Shown here one piece after another: positions 6,581-13,137 of a stretch of 13,137 nt of DNA. Position 1 is the first letter of the stretch. Every line of letters begins with the position of its first letter. The DNA comes from Deltaproteobacteria bacterium (GTDB taxonomy: Bacteria; Desulfobacterota; DSM-4660; Desulfatiglandales; HGW-15), in NCBI GenBank assembly GCA_019308525.1, contig JAFDIC010000087.1, positions 1 to 13,137 of the forward strand, in the 5' to 3' direction. The notes beneath the pieces were generated by a model. The model ran no database searches. It was not told the origin of the DNA and saw only the letters and a list, made by a program, of their open reading frames with translations. Both the position numbers and the translations under genes were made by a program.

Positions 6581-9193
6581 TCATCCTTCCTCTTTCTCCA
6601 GGTACTCCTTCAGCCTGTTCAATTTGTTCAGCGCCTCCAGGGGTGTCATATTGGATATATCCATCTCCTTGATCATCTTTCTGAGTCTCTGGTCCCCGCC
6701 CCCGAAAAGGTTGAGCTGTAATGGACCTTCCCCCTGTCTTCTGGCCTTGGACTTTGCCATACGGGGTCTGCCCGCCTCGTCGACTGCTCCACCTTCCAGG
6801 TTCTCCAGGATCTCCTTCGCCCTTTCGATCACGTGCTCGGGGATGCCCGCAATGCGCGCGACCTGGATACCGTAACTCCTGCTCGTCCCGCCCTCCACCA
6901 TCTTCCTCAAGAAAATGATTTGGTCTTTCCATTCTTTGACGGCGATGTTGAAGTTTTTCACCCTCTTCTTGGCCGTCACCAACTCTGTCAGCTCATGGTA
7001 GTGGGTTGCAAAGAGGGTCCTCACCCCTTTTCCATCCCTGTCATGGAGGGCCTCTGCAACCGCCCAGGCGATACTCAGCCCATCATAGGTGCTCGTCCCC
7101 CTGCCTATCTCATCCAGTATGACGAGGCTCCTTGGTGTTGCATGCCTCAAGATATTGGCGGTCTCGTTCATCTCTACCATAAAAGTACTCTGCCCCTTTG
7201 ACAGGTCATCCGATGCCCCGATCCTCGTAAAAATGCGGTCGACAATCCCTATTTCCGCGCTGGATGCCGGCACGAAACCACCCATCTGCGCCATGAGCAC
7301 GGTGAGGGCGGTCTGCCTGAGCACGGTGGATTTTCCTGCCATGTTGGGGCCCGTTATGATCAATATCTGCTGCTCCCTGTCATCCAAGTGGATATCATTG
7401 GGTACAAAGTCCTCCTCTTTGACCACTTGTTCGATCACGGGATGCCTGCTGTCCAGGATGTGGATTTCCCCGCCCTCGTTGACCTGGGGGCACGTATACC
7501 TGTTGGCTTCGGCGACATCGGCCAGTGCTGCCAGGACATCCAGTTCCCCTATGAAGCTTGCGGTCTGCTTGATTCTTTGATTTTCCCTGGCAATGCGTTC
7601 TCGAATTTCTTCAAAGAGTTCATATTCCCTGTTCATCATCTTCTCTTCTGCACCAAGGAGCACATCTTCCTGTTCCTTCAAGGCTTCTGTCACGTACCTC
7701 TCCCCGTTGACCAATGTCTGCTTCCTGATGTAATCCTTGGGCACGAGGTGCAGGTTGGCCTTGGATATCTCGATATAGTATCCAAAGACCTTGTTGTACC
7801 CGATTCTTAGACTCTGGATTCCAGTCCTTCCTTGCTCCTTGGCCTCCAGTTCTCTTATCCATTTCTTGCCATCCCTGGTGAGGCTGATGAGCTGGTCCAA
7901 TTCCTCGTCGTATCCTTGCTTGATGACCCCCCCTTCCTTTATGGATACGGGAGGATCCTCACGGATAGAGCGATCAATGAGCTGCGCCACATCCTGGAGG
8001 GTATCGATCTGAAGGGAAATGTCAGCAAGGAGTTCAGAGGCGGAGCCGGCCAGCCTTTCCTTTATTCGAGGCAACCGAAGGATGGAAGACTTCAGGGCAA
8101 TCAGATCCCTGCCGTTGGCCCTGCCCATGGATATGCGGCTGTTTAGTCTCTCCAGGTCATAGACCCCTTCAAGCTGATCCCTTATCTCCTCCCTGAAGAT
8201 GGGATCCTCCCTGAAATCCGACACGGCTGCCAACCGCCGTCTTATCTGGGTAACATCAATCAGGGGGTATCCGATCCACCTCTTCAGGAGCCTGCTGCCC
8301 ATCGGGGTCACGGTCCTGTCCAGGATCTGAAACAAAGAGCCTTTGGAGGTGCGCCGTCTCATAGTGTGAAATAGTTCCAGGTTCTGGATCGTAGACTCAT
8401 CAAGGAACATGTAGTCGCCGACGTGGTAAGTGGTGATATCCCTGATGTGGGCAGGGCTGGCCTTGTGGGTTTCCAGGAGATAGTGCACAATGGCACCCGC
8501 TGCGACGATTCCCTGCTCCATACCCTCTATACCGAAACCCCCGAGGGACCTCACCCTGAGTTGTTCTCTCAGCAATCGTTCCGCCCTGGCCCGGTTGAAA
8601 ATCTCGCTTCCAAGCAACTCCAGCCTGTACCTGGAGAGCTCCCTCCTGGCAGCCAGGTCTTCCTGCCCGGGGACCAGGAGTTCCGCCGGGTCGATCCTGC
8701 CCAGCTCGTCCAAGAGTTCTTCCCAGTTGTTTATCTCGGTGACACGAAACTCCCCCGTGGAAACGTCTACGTGCGCAAGTCCATATTTGGCATCCCTTGC
8801 CGAGACAGCCGCCATGAAGAGATTGCTCTTCCCGTCCAACCCGCTGTCATCCGCGGCAGAGCCGGGCGTCACTATCCTTACCACTTCCCTCTTGACTATA
8901 CCCTTGCTCGCCTTTGGGTCCTCTGTCTGTTCGCAGATGGCGACTTTCCACCCGCTTTCGATAAGCTTCGCCACATAGTTCTTGGAGGCGTGATGGGGCA
9001 CTCCGCACATGGGTACCTTTTCCCCCTTATAGGTCCCACGAGACGTGAGCGTAATTCCCAGTATCCTTGACGCGACCTTGGCATCCTCAAAAAACATCTC
9101 GTAGAAATCCCCCATGCGAAAAAAGAGGATGGCGTCGGGATGCTGGCTCTTGATACCAAGGTATTGCTTGAGCATGGGGGTGAGATTGTTCAT
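6581..9193 (-). CDS. mutS: DNA mismatch repair protein MutS
   Basis: MutS recognises mismatches and small loops and starts mismatch repair with MutL. The 870-residue protein has the Phe-x-Glu mismatch-reading motif (F30, E32 in [11 protein letters not shown]), connector, core and clamp domains, and a C-terminal ATPase with Walker A GPNMAGKS (615-622), the signature [14 protein letters not shown], Walker B LVILDE (690-695) and ATHYHEL (729-735). QLNLF (826-830) resembles the beta-clamp binding motif, and a MutS C-terminal dimerisation helix region follows. The start is ATG 9193, whose ATGA overlaps the lapB stop. The same frame stays open 46 codons further upstream, to 9331, but that part only overlaps lapB and lacks MutS similarity. 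Confidence 0.97.
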   Translation of the reverse strand: MNNLTPMLKQYLGIKSQHPDAILFFRMGDFYEMFFEDAKVASRILGITLTSRGTYKGEKVPMCGVPHHASKNYVAKLIESGWKVAICEQTEDPKASKGIVKREVVRIVTPGSAADDSGLDGKSNLFMAAVSARDAKYGLAHVDVSTGEFRVTEINNWEELLDELGRIDPAELLVPGQEDLAARRELSRYRLELLGSEIFNRARAERLLREQLRVRSLGGFGIEGMEQGIVAAGAIVHYLLETHKASPAHIRDITTYHVGDYMFLDESTIQNLELFHTMRRRTSKGSLFQILDRTVTPMGSRLLKRWIGYPLIDVTQIRRRLAAVSDFREDPIFREEIRDQLEGVYDLERLNSRISMGRANGRDLIALKSSILRLPRIKERLAGSASELLADISLQIDTLQDVAQLIDRSIREDPPVSIKEGGVIKQGYDEELDQLISLTRDGKKWIRELEAKEQGRTGIQSLRIGYNKVFGYYIEISKANLHLVPKDYIRKQTLVNGERYVTEALKEQEDVLLGAEEKMMNREYELFEEIRERIARENQRIKQTASFIGELDVLAALADVAEANRYTCPQVNEGGEIHILDSRHPVIEQVVKEEDFVPNDIHLDDREQQILIITGPNMAGKSTVLRQTALTVLMAQMGGFVPASSAEIGIVDRIFTRIGASDDLSKGQSTFMVEMNETANILRHATPRSLVILDEIGRGTSTYDGLSIAWAVAEALHDRDGKGVRTLFATHYHELTELVTAKKRVKNFNIAVKEWKDQIIFLRKMVEGGTSRSYGIQVARIAGIPEHVIERAKEILENLEGGAVDEAGRPRMAKSKARRQGEGPLQLNLFGGGDQRLRKMIKEMDISNMTPLEALNKLNRLKEYLEKEEG

Positions 9194-10473
9194 TCCCGTC
9201 TCACTGCCCCCTTTTGTCCCTCGGATTGCGCGAGGAGGAGTCTCCGAGTCCTGTTTCGCTCTTTCTCTGCTGCTTCTCTCCTTCCATGAAACTCTATAGA
9301 GTCCCATTTCCTGCACTGGGGACATTGCCACTGAAGCTCAGCGGGCGTGAAACCGCAGTTCGTGCACTGGAACTTGAGATAGGGCATTTTGAGCCTGGAC
9401 AGGATATCCATGCATTCATCCAGGGCATCTTCCCTTCTGCCCATGGCCAGGAGTATCTCCACCATGAATTTCCTGGCCTCCCAGAAATCCCTGTCCAGTT
9501 CCAGGGCGCTCCGCAGTTCCCCGATGGCTCCCTCCTGGTCCCCCTTGTTATAGAGGTACCGTGCGAGCGCCATGTGAGTGAAGGCATCGGAGTTTGACCC
9601 TGCACATTCCCTCAAAAAATCCTCTATCATTCCAAAGTCTTTCATTTTCATGTACATCTCTTCAAGACGCTTGTAGGCGAGGAATGTAAACCTGGGGGCC
9701 ACTCTCACTATTTTTTTCCATGTGTTGATAGCCCCTTCGTAGTCACCTTCCCCCAGGTACAGGTCCCCCAGATGGAGATAGGCATCTATACACCTCTCGT
9801 CTATGGCCAGGGCCCTCTTAAAACACCTCTTGGCTTTTGAAGCATCACCCTTTTCAGCATACACCTTCCCCAGCTCAGCCTGATGATGGGCAAGGATATG
9901 GCCATGGTCTCCCCTTGTCAGGCCTGCTATCTTCTCTCTTGTGGCATAGGCATTGGACCAGTCTTTCAGCTCTTCGTAGATCTTTTCCACCTCTTCCAAG
10001 GCCTCCAGGTCTGCGGGGTCCTTTTCCAGCAGCTTGGAGAAGGTGTCAAGTGCCCTGTCCAGGAACCCTCCCTTTCGGTAGTCCAGCCCCAGGTCAAAGA
10101 GGGCCCTCATTCTTATTTGCTCGTCAATATTGGTCCTCAAGATTATGCTCTGCCTGATCCGTATTGCCCTGTCTATTTCACCCTTTGATCGGTATAGATT
10201 GCCGAGGGCCACGTAGGTCTCCACGGTATCAGAGTTTACCTGGACTGACTTGGTGAACTCCTCGATGGCGTGATCGTGATCATTGGAGAGGATGTACTGG
10301 ATACCCCTCAGGAAGGAGCGGTCTTCTCCGGGAGAAAGGGCCTTGAACCTCGACCCCTTTCGGGAGCGCATCCGGAGACCTACGATGATGCCCACGACAA
10401 AGGCAAAGGCGATACTGGCTAGAAGCGTGGGGTTGTTTGGGTCAAGGATCCACTCCCAAATCTCTTTCCACAT
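9190..10473 (-). CDS. lapB: LapB (YciM)-type TPR protein, LPS assembly regulator
   Basis: LapB is an inner-membrane-anchored TPR protein. In enterobacteria it controls LPS synthesis by directing FtsH to degrade LpxC. The 427-residue protein (389 in E. coli) has one N-terminal membrane helix (about 15-33), then basic residues RMRSRKG, about eight TPR units (about 50-355) and a C-terminal rubredoxin-like zinc site, C370-x2-C373 and C384-x2-C387 ([16 protein letters not shown]). About 35 charged residues follow the zinc site. A GGGAGA motif about 12 nt upstream supports ATG 10473. Its stop overlaps the mutS start (ATGA), implying translational coupling. lapA lies upstream across an unusual 211-nt spacer. 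Function outside enterobacteria is inferred. Confidence 0.9.
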   Translation of the reverse strand: MWKEIWEWILDPNNPTLLASIAFAFVVGIIVGLRMRSRKGSRFKALSPGEDRSFLRGIQYILSNDHDHAIEEFTKSVQVNSDTVETYVALGNLYRSKGEIDRAIRIRQSIILRTNIDEQIRMRALFDLGLDYRKGGFLDRALDTFSKLLEKDPADLEALEEVEKIYEELKDWSNAYATREKIAGLTRGDHGHILAHHQAELGKVYAEKGDASKAKRCFKRALAIDERCIDAYLHLGDLYLGEGDYEGAINTWKKIVRVAPRFTFLAYKRLEEMYMKMKDFGMIEDFLRECAGSNSDAFTHMALARYLYNKGDQEGAIGELRSALELDRDFWEARKFMVEILLAMGRREDALDECMDILSRLKMPYLKFQCTNCGFTPAELQWQCPQCRKWDSIEFHGRREAAEKERNRTRRLLLAQSEGQKGAVRRE

Positions 10474-10684
10474 GAAATGATTCGTCTCCCGGAGTTTATT
10501 TGCCTTCGCCGCAATACCCTGTAATCACTTTCAGGGATGAAGGGCTTGCCCGCCATGGCGAAAGCTTCAGCTCAAAGGCCTGCACGCCCTGCCCAAGTCA
10601 GGCAGGCCACGGAGCAATTGCGCTTCCATGCCCCGCACCCTGTTGCGGTGAAGGGAAAATTCCGTCTGCGGGGCCGCGCGGGTT
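10474..10684 (-). other. Hairpin-rich spacer between lapA and lapB
   Basis: This 211-nt gap is GC-rich and has no credible gene on either strand. It holds several inverted repeats: GGCCTGC (10577-10583) with GCAGGCC (10602-10608), an overlapping alternative CCTGCC/GGCAGG, CCGCA/TGCGG in TGCCCCGCACCCTGTTGCGG, and CCCTG/CAGGG near 10517-10536. The lapB ribosome binding site is at its left end. It could be a folded intercistronic RNA that uncouples lapA from lapB, or an inserted dispersed repeat. No second copy is in this window. Confidence 0.4.
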
Positions 10685-10978
10685 TCATTGGGCGTCAGCC
10701 TCCTTGGGGGCGCTTACTTCATCTGAGGTGATGGGCAGATTTCTCAAGGAGCTCAGTTCCTTTTCCTTTTCTTCATTGGTCTCCATCAGCGTCTTTATCT
10801 GCTTTTTGAGTTTGAAGCGTTCAATCATTCCGTAGATACCCATGACAACCAGCCCGAAAAGAAAGGCAATCGTTACGATATAGTACAGTGATACCGTGGG
10901 CGTTCTTACCTCGTGGGAAAAGAATTTGATACGAAATACCACGGTGGTAGACATAGGCTGGTGGTTCTGTACGATCAA
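10685..10978 (-). CDS. lapA: LapA-domain (DUF1049) membrane protein, N-terminally short
   Basis: LapA is a small inner-membrane partner of LapB. The sequence IVQNHQPMSTTVVFRI followed by the hydrophobic helix SLYYIVTIAFLFGLVVMG and a coiled-coil-like charged tail (ERFKLKKQIKTLMETNEEKE) fits the LapA domain. The frame is open from TTG 11038, but AGGAGGAGGG lies at ideal distance from TTG 10978, so I choose 10978 (97 residues). The 20 residues upstream are polar (MREERGEISARDNFF) and not membrane-like. In either case the first membrane helix usual in LapA, just before the VQN segment, is missing, and the other two frames do not supply it. It lies 69 nt downstream of the HIT gene with the chosen start. 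Confidence 0.75.
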   Translation of the reverse strand: MIVQNHQPMSTTVVFRIKFFSHEVRTPTVSLYYIVTIAFLFGLVVMGIYGMIERFKLKKQIKTLMETNEEKEKELSSLRNLPITSDEVSAPKEADAQ

Positions 10979-11047
10979 AATCCCTCCTCCTAGGAAAAAG
11001 TTATCTCTCGCAGATATTTCTCCCCGTTCCTCCCGCAAGCCACTGGT

Positions 11048-11560
11048 CTAGCCCTTGAATCCCCCCTCGTCTTTCTCTGAAGCGGAGAAAAATGGCCTGA
11101 GCTTCCTGTAGGTCTCCCTTATGTGCTCAGGGATCACCCTGACTTCCCCCACAACGGTCATCATGTTGGTATCGCCGTTCCATCTCGGCACGATGTGGTA
11201 GTGCATGTGATTCTCCATACCGGCCCCTGCCACTCTGCCTATGTTGAGGCCAACGTTGAAACCTTCAGGCTTCATTACATCCTTGAGCACCCTGATGGAT
11301 TTCCGAACAAGTCTCATCAGGTCCAGAAGCTCCTCGCTCGAAAGCTCCTCCAGATCGGGGCAGTGCCTGACAGGTGCCACCAGCAGATGACCATTATTAT
11401 AGGGATACCTGTTCATCATCACCATTGTCCTGGGCCCGACGTAGAGGATGAGCCGCTCCTCGTCTTCCGTTCGGACCTCGCCGGGGCAAAAGATACACCC
11501 CCCTTCCCGCGTATCCGAATCAATGTATTCCATTCTCCATGGCGCCCAAAGAACTTTCAT
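11048..11560 (-). CDS. HIT-family nucleotide hydrolase or phosphorylase
   Basis: The 170-residue protein belongs to the histidine triad superfamily, which acts on nucleotide phosphates such as Ap4A or adenosine phosphoramidates using the central triad histidine as nucleophile. The triad is HMHYHIVPRW (H118, H120, H122; nucleophile probably H120). An N-terminal CIFC (22-25) with later histidines suggests the zinc site found in the Ap4A phosphorylase-like branch. The opening KVLWAPWRMEYI is characteristic of that branch. ATG 11560 follows GAGGTGAGGG. The gene sits between yfcE and lapA in the minus-strand run. The exact substrate cannot be told from sequence. Confidence 0.92.
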   Translation of the reverse strand: MKVLWAPWRMEYIDSDTREGGCIFCPGEVRTEDEERLILYVGPRTMVMMNRYPYNNGHLLVAPVRHCPDLEELSSEELLDLMRLVRKSIRVLKDVMKPEGFNVGLNIGRVAGAGMENHMHYHIVPRWNGDTNMMTVVGEVRVIPEHIRETYRKLRPFFSASEKDEGGFKG

Positions 11561-11647
11561 CCGAACACCCTCACCTCAACAGACACGAAAACACTCCTCT
11601 CCTTCTCCTCGAACTCCACCAACAAGTCTCGGGCTTGTCGGTTCCTC

Positions 11648-12139
11648 TTACAGGGCATCTATGTCAATGATCTCACCGGAAATCCTGTCCCCCAATCGCA
11701 GTATGCCGATGCTGTGCATCCCGGATGAGGTATAACCCAGGGCGGTACCGGGATTGAAAAACAAAACCCCTTCCTTGAGTCGATTCGCCGCCCTGTGGGA
11801 GTGGCCGTAAATGATAACGTCCACGTCTTGAAACTGGTCCCTGATCCTGTCTTCCAGTCCATCCGGCGCCCCCCATCCATGGATCAGACCTATCTTCAAG
11901 GGACCGACTTCAATGGTCTTCTTCTCCGGCAGTCTCAACTTCAAATCCCGGGGATCCATGTTACCGTGAACACCGTGAAAAGGTTTCCTGCTCAAGAAGT
12001 CAATGACCTCTTCTGATACGAAATCCCCCGCATGGATAATCATGTCCACGTCCTTGAGATGTCTCTCATAGAGATCCACGAGATCCCTGGATACCCCGTG
12101 AAGATGCGTATCCGATAAGACCCCTATCTTTTTTTCCAT
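11648..12139 (-). CDS. yfcE: YfcE/MJ0936-type metallophosphodiesterase
   Basis: A 163-residue protein of the calcineurin-like phosphoesterase superfamily, YfcE branch (E. coli YfcE is 184 residues), expected to be a soluble enzyme hydrolysing phosphodiesters with two metal ions, often Mn2+. All metal-site motifs are visible: D10 and H12 in LSDTHLHG, D39 in HAGDFV, N60 in VHGNMD, H87 in LIHGWG, and H113 and H115 in YGHSH. FNPGT at 128-132 is also typical. The natural substrate is unknown. It is the first gene of the minus-strand run, with a good promoter candidate about 45 nt upstream. The HIT gene follows after 87 nt. An AGGA lies very close to ATG 12139, so the ribosome site is poor. Confidence 0.9.
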   Translation of the reverse strand: MEKKIGVLSDTHLHGVSRDLVDLYERHLKDVDMIIHAGDFVSEEVIDFLSRKPFHGVHGNMDPRDLKLRLPEKKTIEVGPLKIGLIHGWGAPDGLEDRIRDQFQDVDVIIYGHSHRAANRLKEGVLFFNPGTALGYTSSGMHSIGILRLGDRISGEIIDIDAL

Positions 12140-12187
12140 ATCCTGGAGATTCCTGACCCCCTAAAGCTGGCGTATTTTTATTGCCGG

Positions 12188-12215
12188 AGTATACCAACCC
12201 CCCCAAAAAAAACAA
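12188..12215 (-). promoter_or_regulatory. Promoter candidate for yfcE and the minus-strand run
   Basis: On the minus strand TATACT (12193-12188) matches -10 in five of six positions and is preceded by TGG, giving an extended -10. TTGTTT (12215-12210) lies 16 nt upstream as a weak -35. The spacer is an unusual run of five T and seven G. Transcription would start near 12181, about 40 nt before the yfcE ATG. Confidence 0.45.
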
Positions 12216-12245
12216 GTCATAACTATCCCTTCCCTATAAATTCAT

Positions 12246-12274
12246 TTGACTGGAACAGCATTTTTTTGTATTTC
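12246..12274 (+). promoter_or_regulatory. Promoter candidate for the FmdB-type gene
   Basis: TTGACT (12246-12251) matches -35 in five of six positions and is followed after exactly 17 nt by TATTTC, a poor -10. Transcription would start near 12281. The leader then carries a hairpin CCTGG-ATTAATG-CCAGG (about 12332-12348) before the gene start at 12382. The weak -10 makes this tentative. Confidence 0.35.
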
Positions 12275-12381
12275 ACTACACCGGTATGTTGAACGTGGGC
12301 TGTGCCGAAGCCACACAGACACCTGGATTAATGCCAGGCCTGATTCTCCAATACATTCTCGGAATCAAGGGGGGTTCAAAT

Positions 12382-12870
12382 ATGCCGGTGTATGAGTTCT
12401 ACTGCAAGTCCTGTCACATGATCTTCGAGTTCTATTCCTCTACAATAAACACGGAAAAGCGACCCAGGTGCCCCAGGTGCAACAGACCCAGGCTTGAACG
12501 CAAGATGTCCCTGTTCTCATCACCCACCCACAGGGGAGAGGATGACGAGCTGCCCGTGCCTGATATGGACGAGGCCAAAATGGAGCGAGCTATGAACGTG
12601 CTTGCCCGTGAGGCGGAGCACATGGATGAAAACGACCCCAGGCAGGCGGCAAACCTGGTGCGAAAGCTGAGCGATGTGGCGGGCCTGAATCTGGGGCCGG
12701 GCATGGAAGAGGCCCTGCACAGGATGGAGGCGGGAGAGGACCCGGAGCAGATAGAGGAGGAAATGGGGGACCTCCTGGAGGAAGAAGAACCCTTCACTTT
12801 CAAGGACAAGTCACCCAGGCCGACGAGAAGAAAACCTCCGAAGAAGGATGAAAAACTCTATGACCTCTAG
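12382..12870 (+). CDS. FmdB-family zinc-ribbon protein
   Basis: The 162-residue protein begins MPVYEFYCKSC, the classic FmdB/CxxC_CXXC_SSSS opening, with zinc ligands C8, C11, C30 and C33 (CKSC, CPRC). A region of about 110 residues follows, not found in short FmdB proteins: an amphipathic stretch (MERAMNVLAREAEHMD), DPRQAANLVRKLSDVAGLN, a strongly acidic part (DPEQIEEEMGDLLEEEEPF) and a basic tail (RPTRRKPPKKDEK). FmdB was named for a putative regulator of formamidase genes; the real function is uncertain. ATG 12382 is chosen because AAGGGGGG lies 8 nt upstream and family similarity begins there; the frame is open upstream to ATG 12286 without similarity. Divergent from yfcE. No terminator is seen after it. 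Confidence 0.88.
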   Translation: MPVYEFYCKSCHMIFEFYSSTINTEKRPRCPRCNRPRLERKMSLFSSPTHRGEDDELPVPDMDEAKMERAMNVLAREAEHMDENDPRQAANLVRKLSDVAGLNLGPGMEEALHRMEAGEDPEQIEEEMGDLLEEEEPFTFKDKSPRPTRRKPPKKDEKLYDL

Positions 12871-13037
12871 CCTTTTTGGCACGGATTTCACCTCGATACC
12901 ATCTGCCGGAGCCAGGCGACAGCAGGATTAGACGGCTTTCTATCGCAGCGGGTTTCCGGTTTCCGAATCACCGCTGCGCCATGTCCCGCCTAAAAGCGGA
13001 AAAAACAGCCTTCCTCTGATCTCCGACCCCTGCCCCT
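12871..13037 (+). other. Non-coding stretch with one long inverted repeat
   Basis: There is no credible reading frame after the FmdB-type gene. A perfect 8-bp inverted repeat, CGCAGCGG (12944-12951) and CCGCTGCG (12971-12978), encloses 19 nt. It has no following T-run on either strand, so it is not a classical terminator. A smaller CCGC-CTAAAA-GCGG with an A-run after it (about 12989-13008) also fails as a terminator on either strand. Confidence 0.4.
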
Positions 13038-13136
13038 CTCCTCACTCGTCACTTCCCTGTGTCGCAACAGAATGTTGCTCCTACAGCAATGGTTCAAGGT
13101 TACGGGATCCTCGTAAGATGCCGCCCTTCCGTCCTT
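13038..13136 (-). repeat. Inverted second copy of the composite repeat
   Basis: Read on the minus strand, in order: the 37-nt module (13136-13100, 33 of 37 identical to 4517-4553), one CCTTGAA unit (13099-13093), CCATTGC, the REP-like hairpin (13085-13062), a spacer, and TGACGAG-TGAGGAG (13051-13038). The region at 4440-4696 has the same modules, the same junctions and the opposite orientation. The repeat runs to the edge of the window and may continue beyond it. Confidence 0.8.
13062..13085 (-). repeat. REP-like hairpin element, copy 4
   Basis: It differs from copies 1-3 by a single base, in the loop: GCAACA-TTC-TGTTGC instead of TTT. The stem and the GTAG foot are unchanged, as expected if the hairpin structure is what is maintained. 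Confidence 0.75.
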
Positions 13137-13137
13137 T

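Noticed and set aside
9194..9331. 46-codon N-terminal extension of mutS
   Set aside because: It overlaps lapB in another frame, lacks MutS similarity, and the ATGA start at 9193 explains the gene.
12944..12978. Inverted repeat as the terminator of the FmdB-type gene
   Set aside because: The loop is 19 nt and no T-run follows on either strand, so it does not meet the criteria for intrinsic termination.

Overview
The window reads as a chromosomal segment of a Gram-negative bacterium, most likely from the Desulfobacterota (former Deltaproteobacteria). The evidence is Lnt plus LapA/LapB (double-membrane cell), the corC-lnt-prfB order, and the run HIT-lapA-lapB-mutS-amidase, which to my knowledge recurs in that group. 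Coding density is high and base composition is moderately GC-rich, with short AT-rich promoter patches. The taxonomic call is inference; no rRNA or other decisive marker is present.

Layout: (1) 1-275, a minus-strand tRNA-Gly(CCC) gene, with a Rho-independent terminator at the left edge. (2) 434-4364, a plus-strand group behind a good sigma70-type promoter: corC (CBS-domain protein), lnt (apolipoprotein N-acyltransferase) and prfB (peptide release factor 2). prfB is split by the classical +1 programmed frameshift at an in-frame TGA, so the true gene starts at 3257. (3) 4365-4698, a convergent intergenic region made almost entirely of repeats: three REP-like hairpins, three kinds of 7-bp tandem repeat (one with 16 units) and a 37-nt linking module. 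(4) 4699-12139, a minus-strand run, in transcription order yfcE-type phosphoesterase, HIT hydrolase, lapA, lapB, mutS and a TPR-AMIN-amidase. lapB and mutS overlap by ATGA. mutS and lapA both start well inside their longest open frames. (5) 12140-12381, a divergent promoter region. (6) 12382-12870, an FmdB-type zinc-ribbon protein on the plus strand. (7) 12871-13137, non-coding, ending in an inverted second copy of the composite repeat from region 3.

The genes are largely housekeeping: envelope maintenance (lipoprotein acylation, LPS control by LapA/LapB, peptidoglycan cleavage), translation termination and mismatch repair. I see no defence system, insertion sequence, phage gene or CRISPR array. 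The parts that deserve attention are non-coding. The composite repeat occurs twice in opposite orientation with the same modules in the same order, but has 16 heptamer units in one copy and one in the other. Its hairpins carry a 5' GTAG like REP elements mobilised by RAYT (HUH-type) transposases. Secondary points are a LapA that seems to lack its first membrane helix and a 211-bp hairpin-rich spacer inside the otherwise compact operon.
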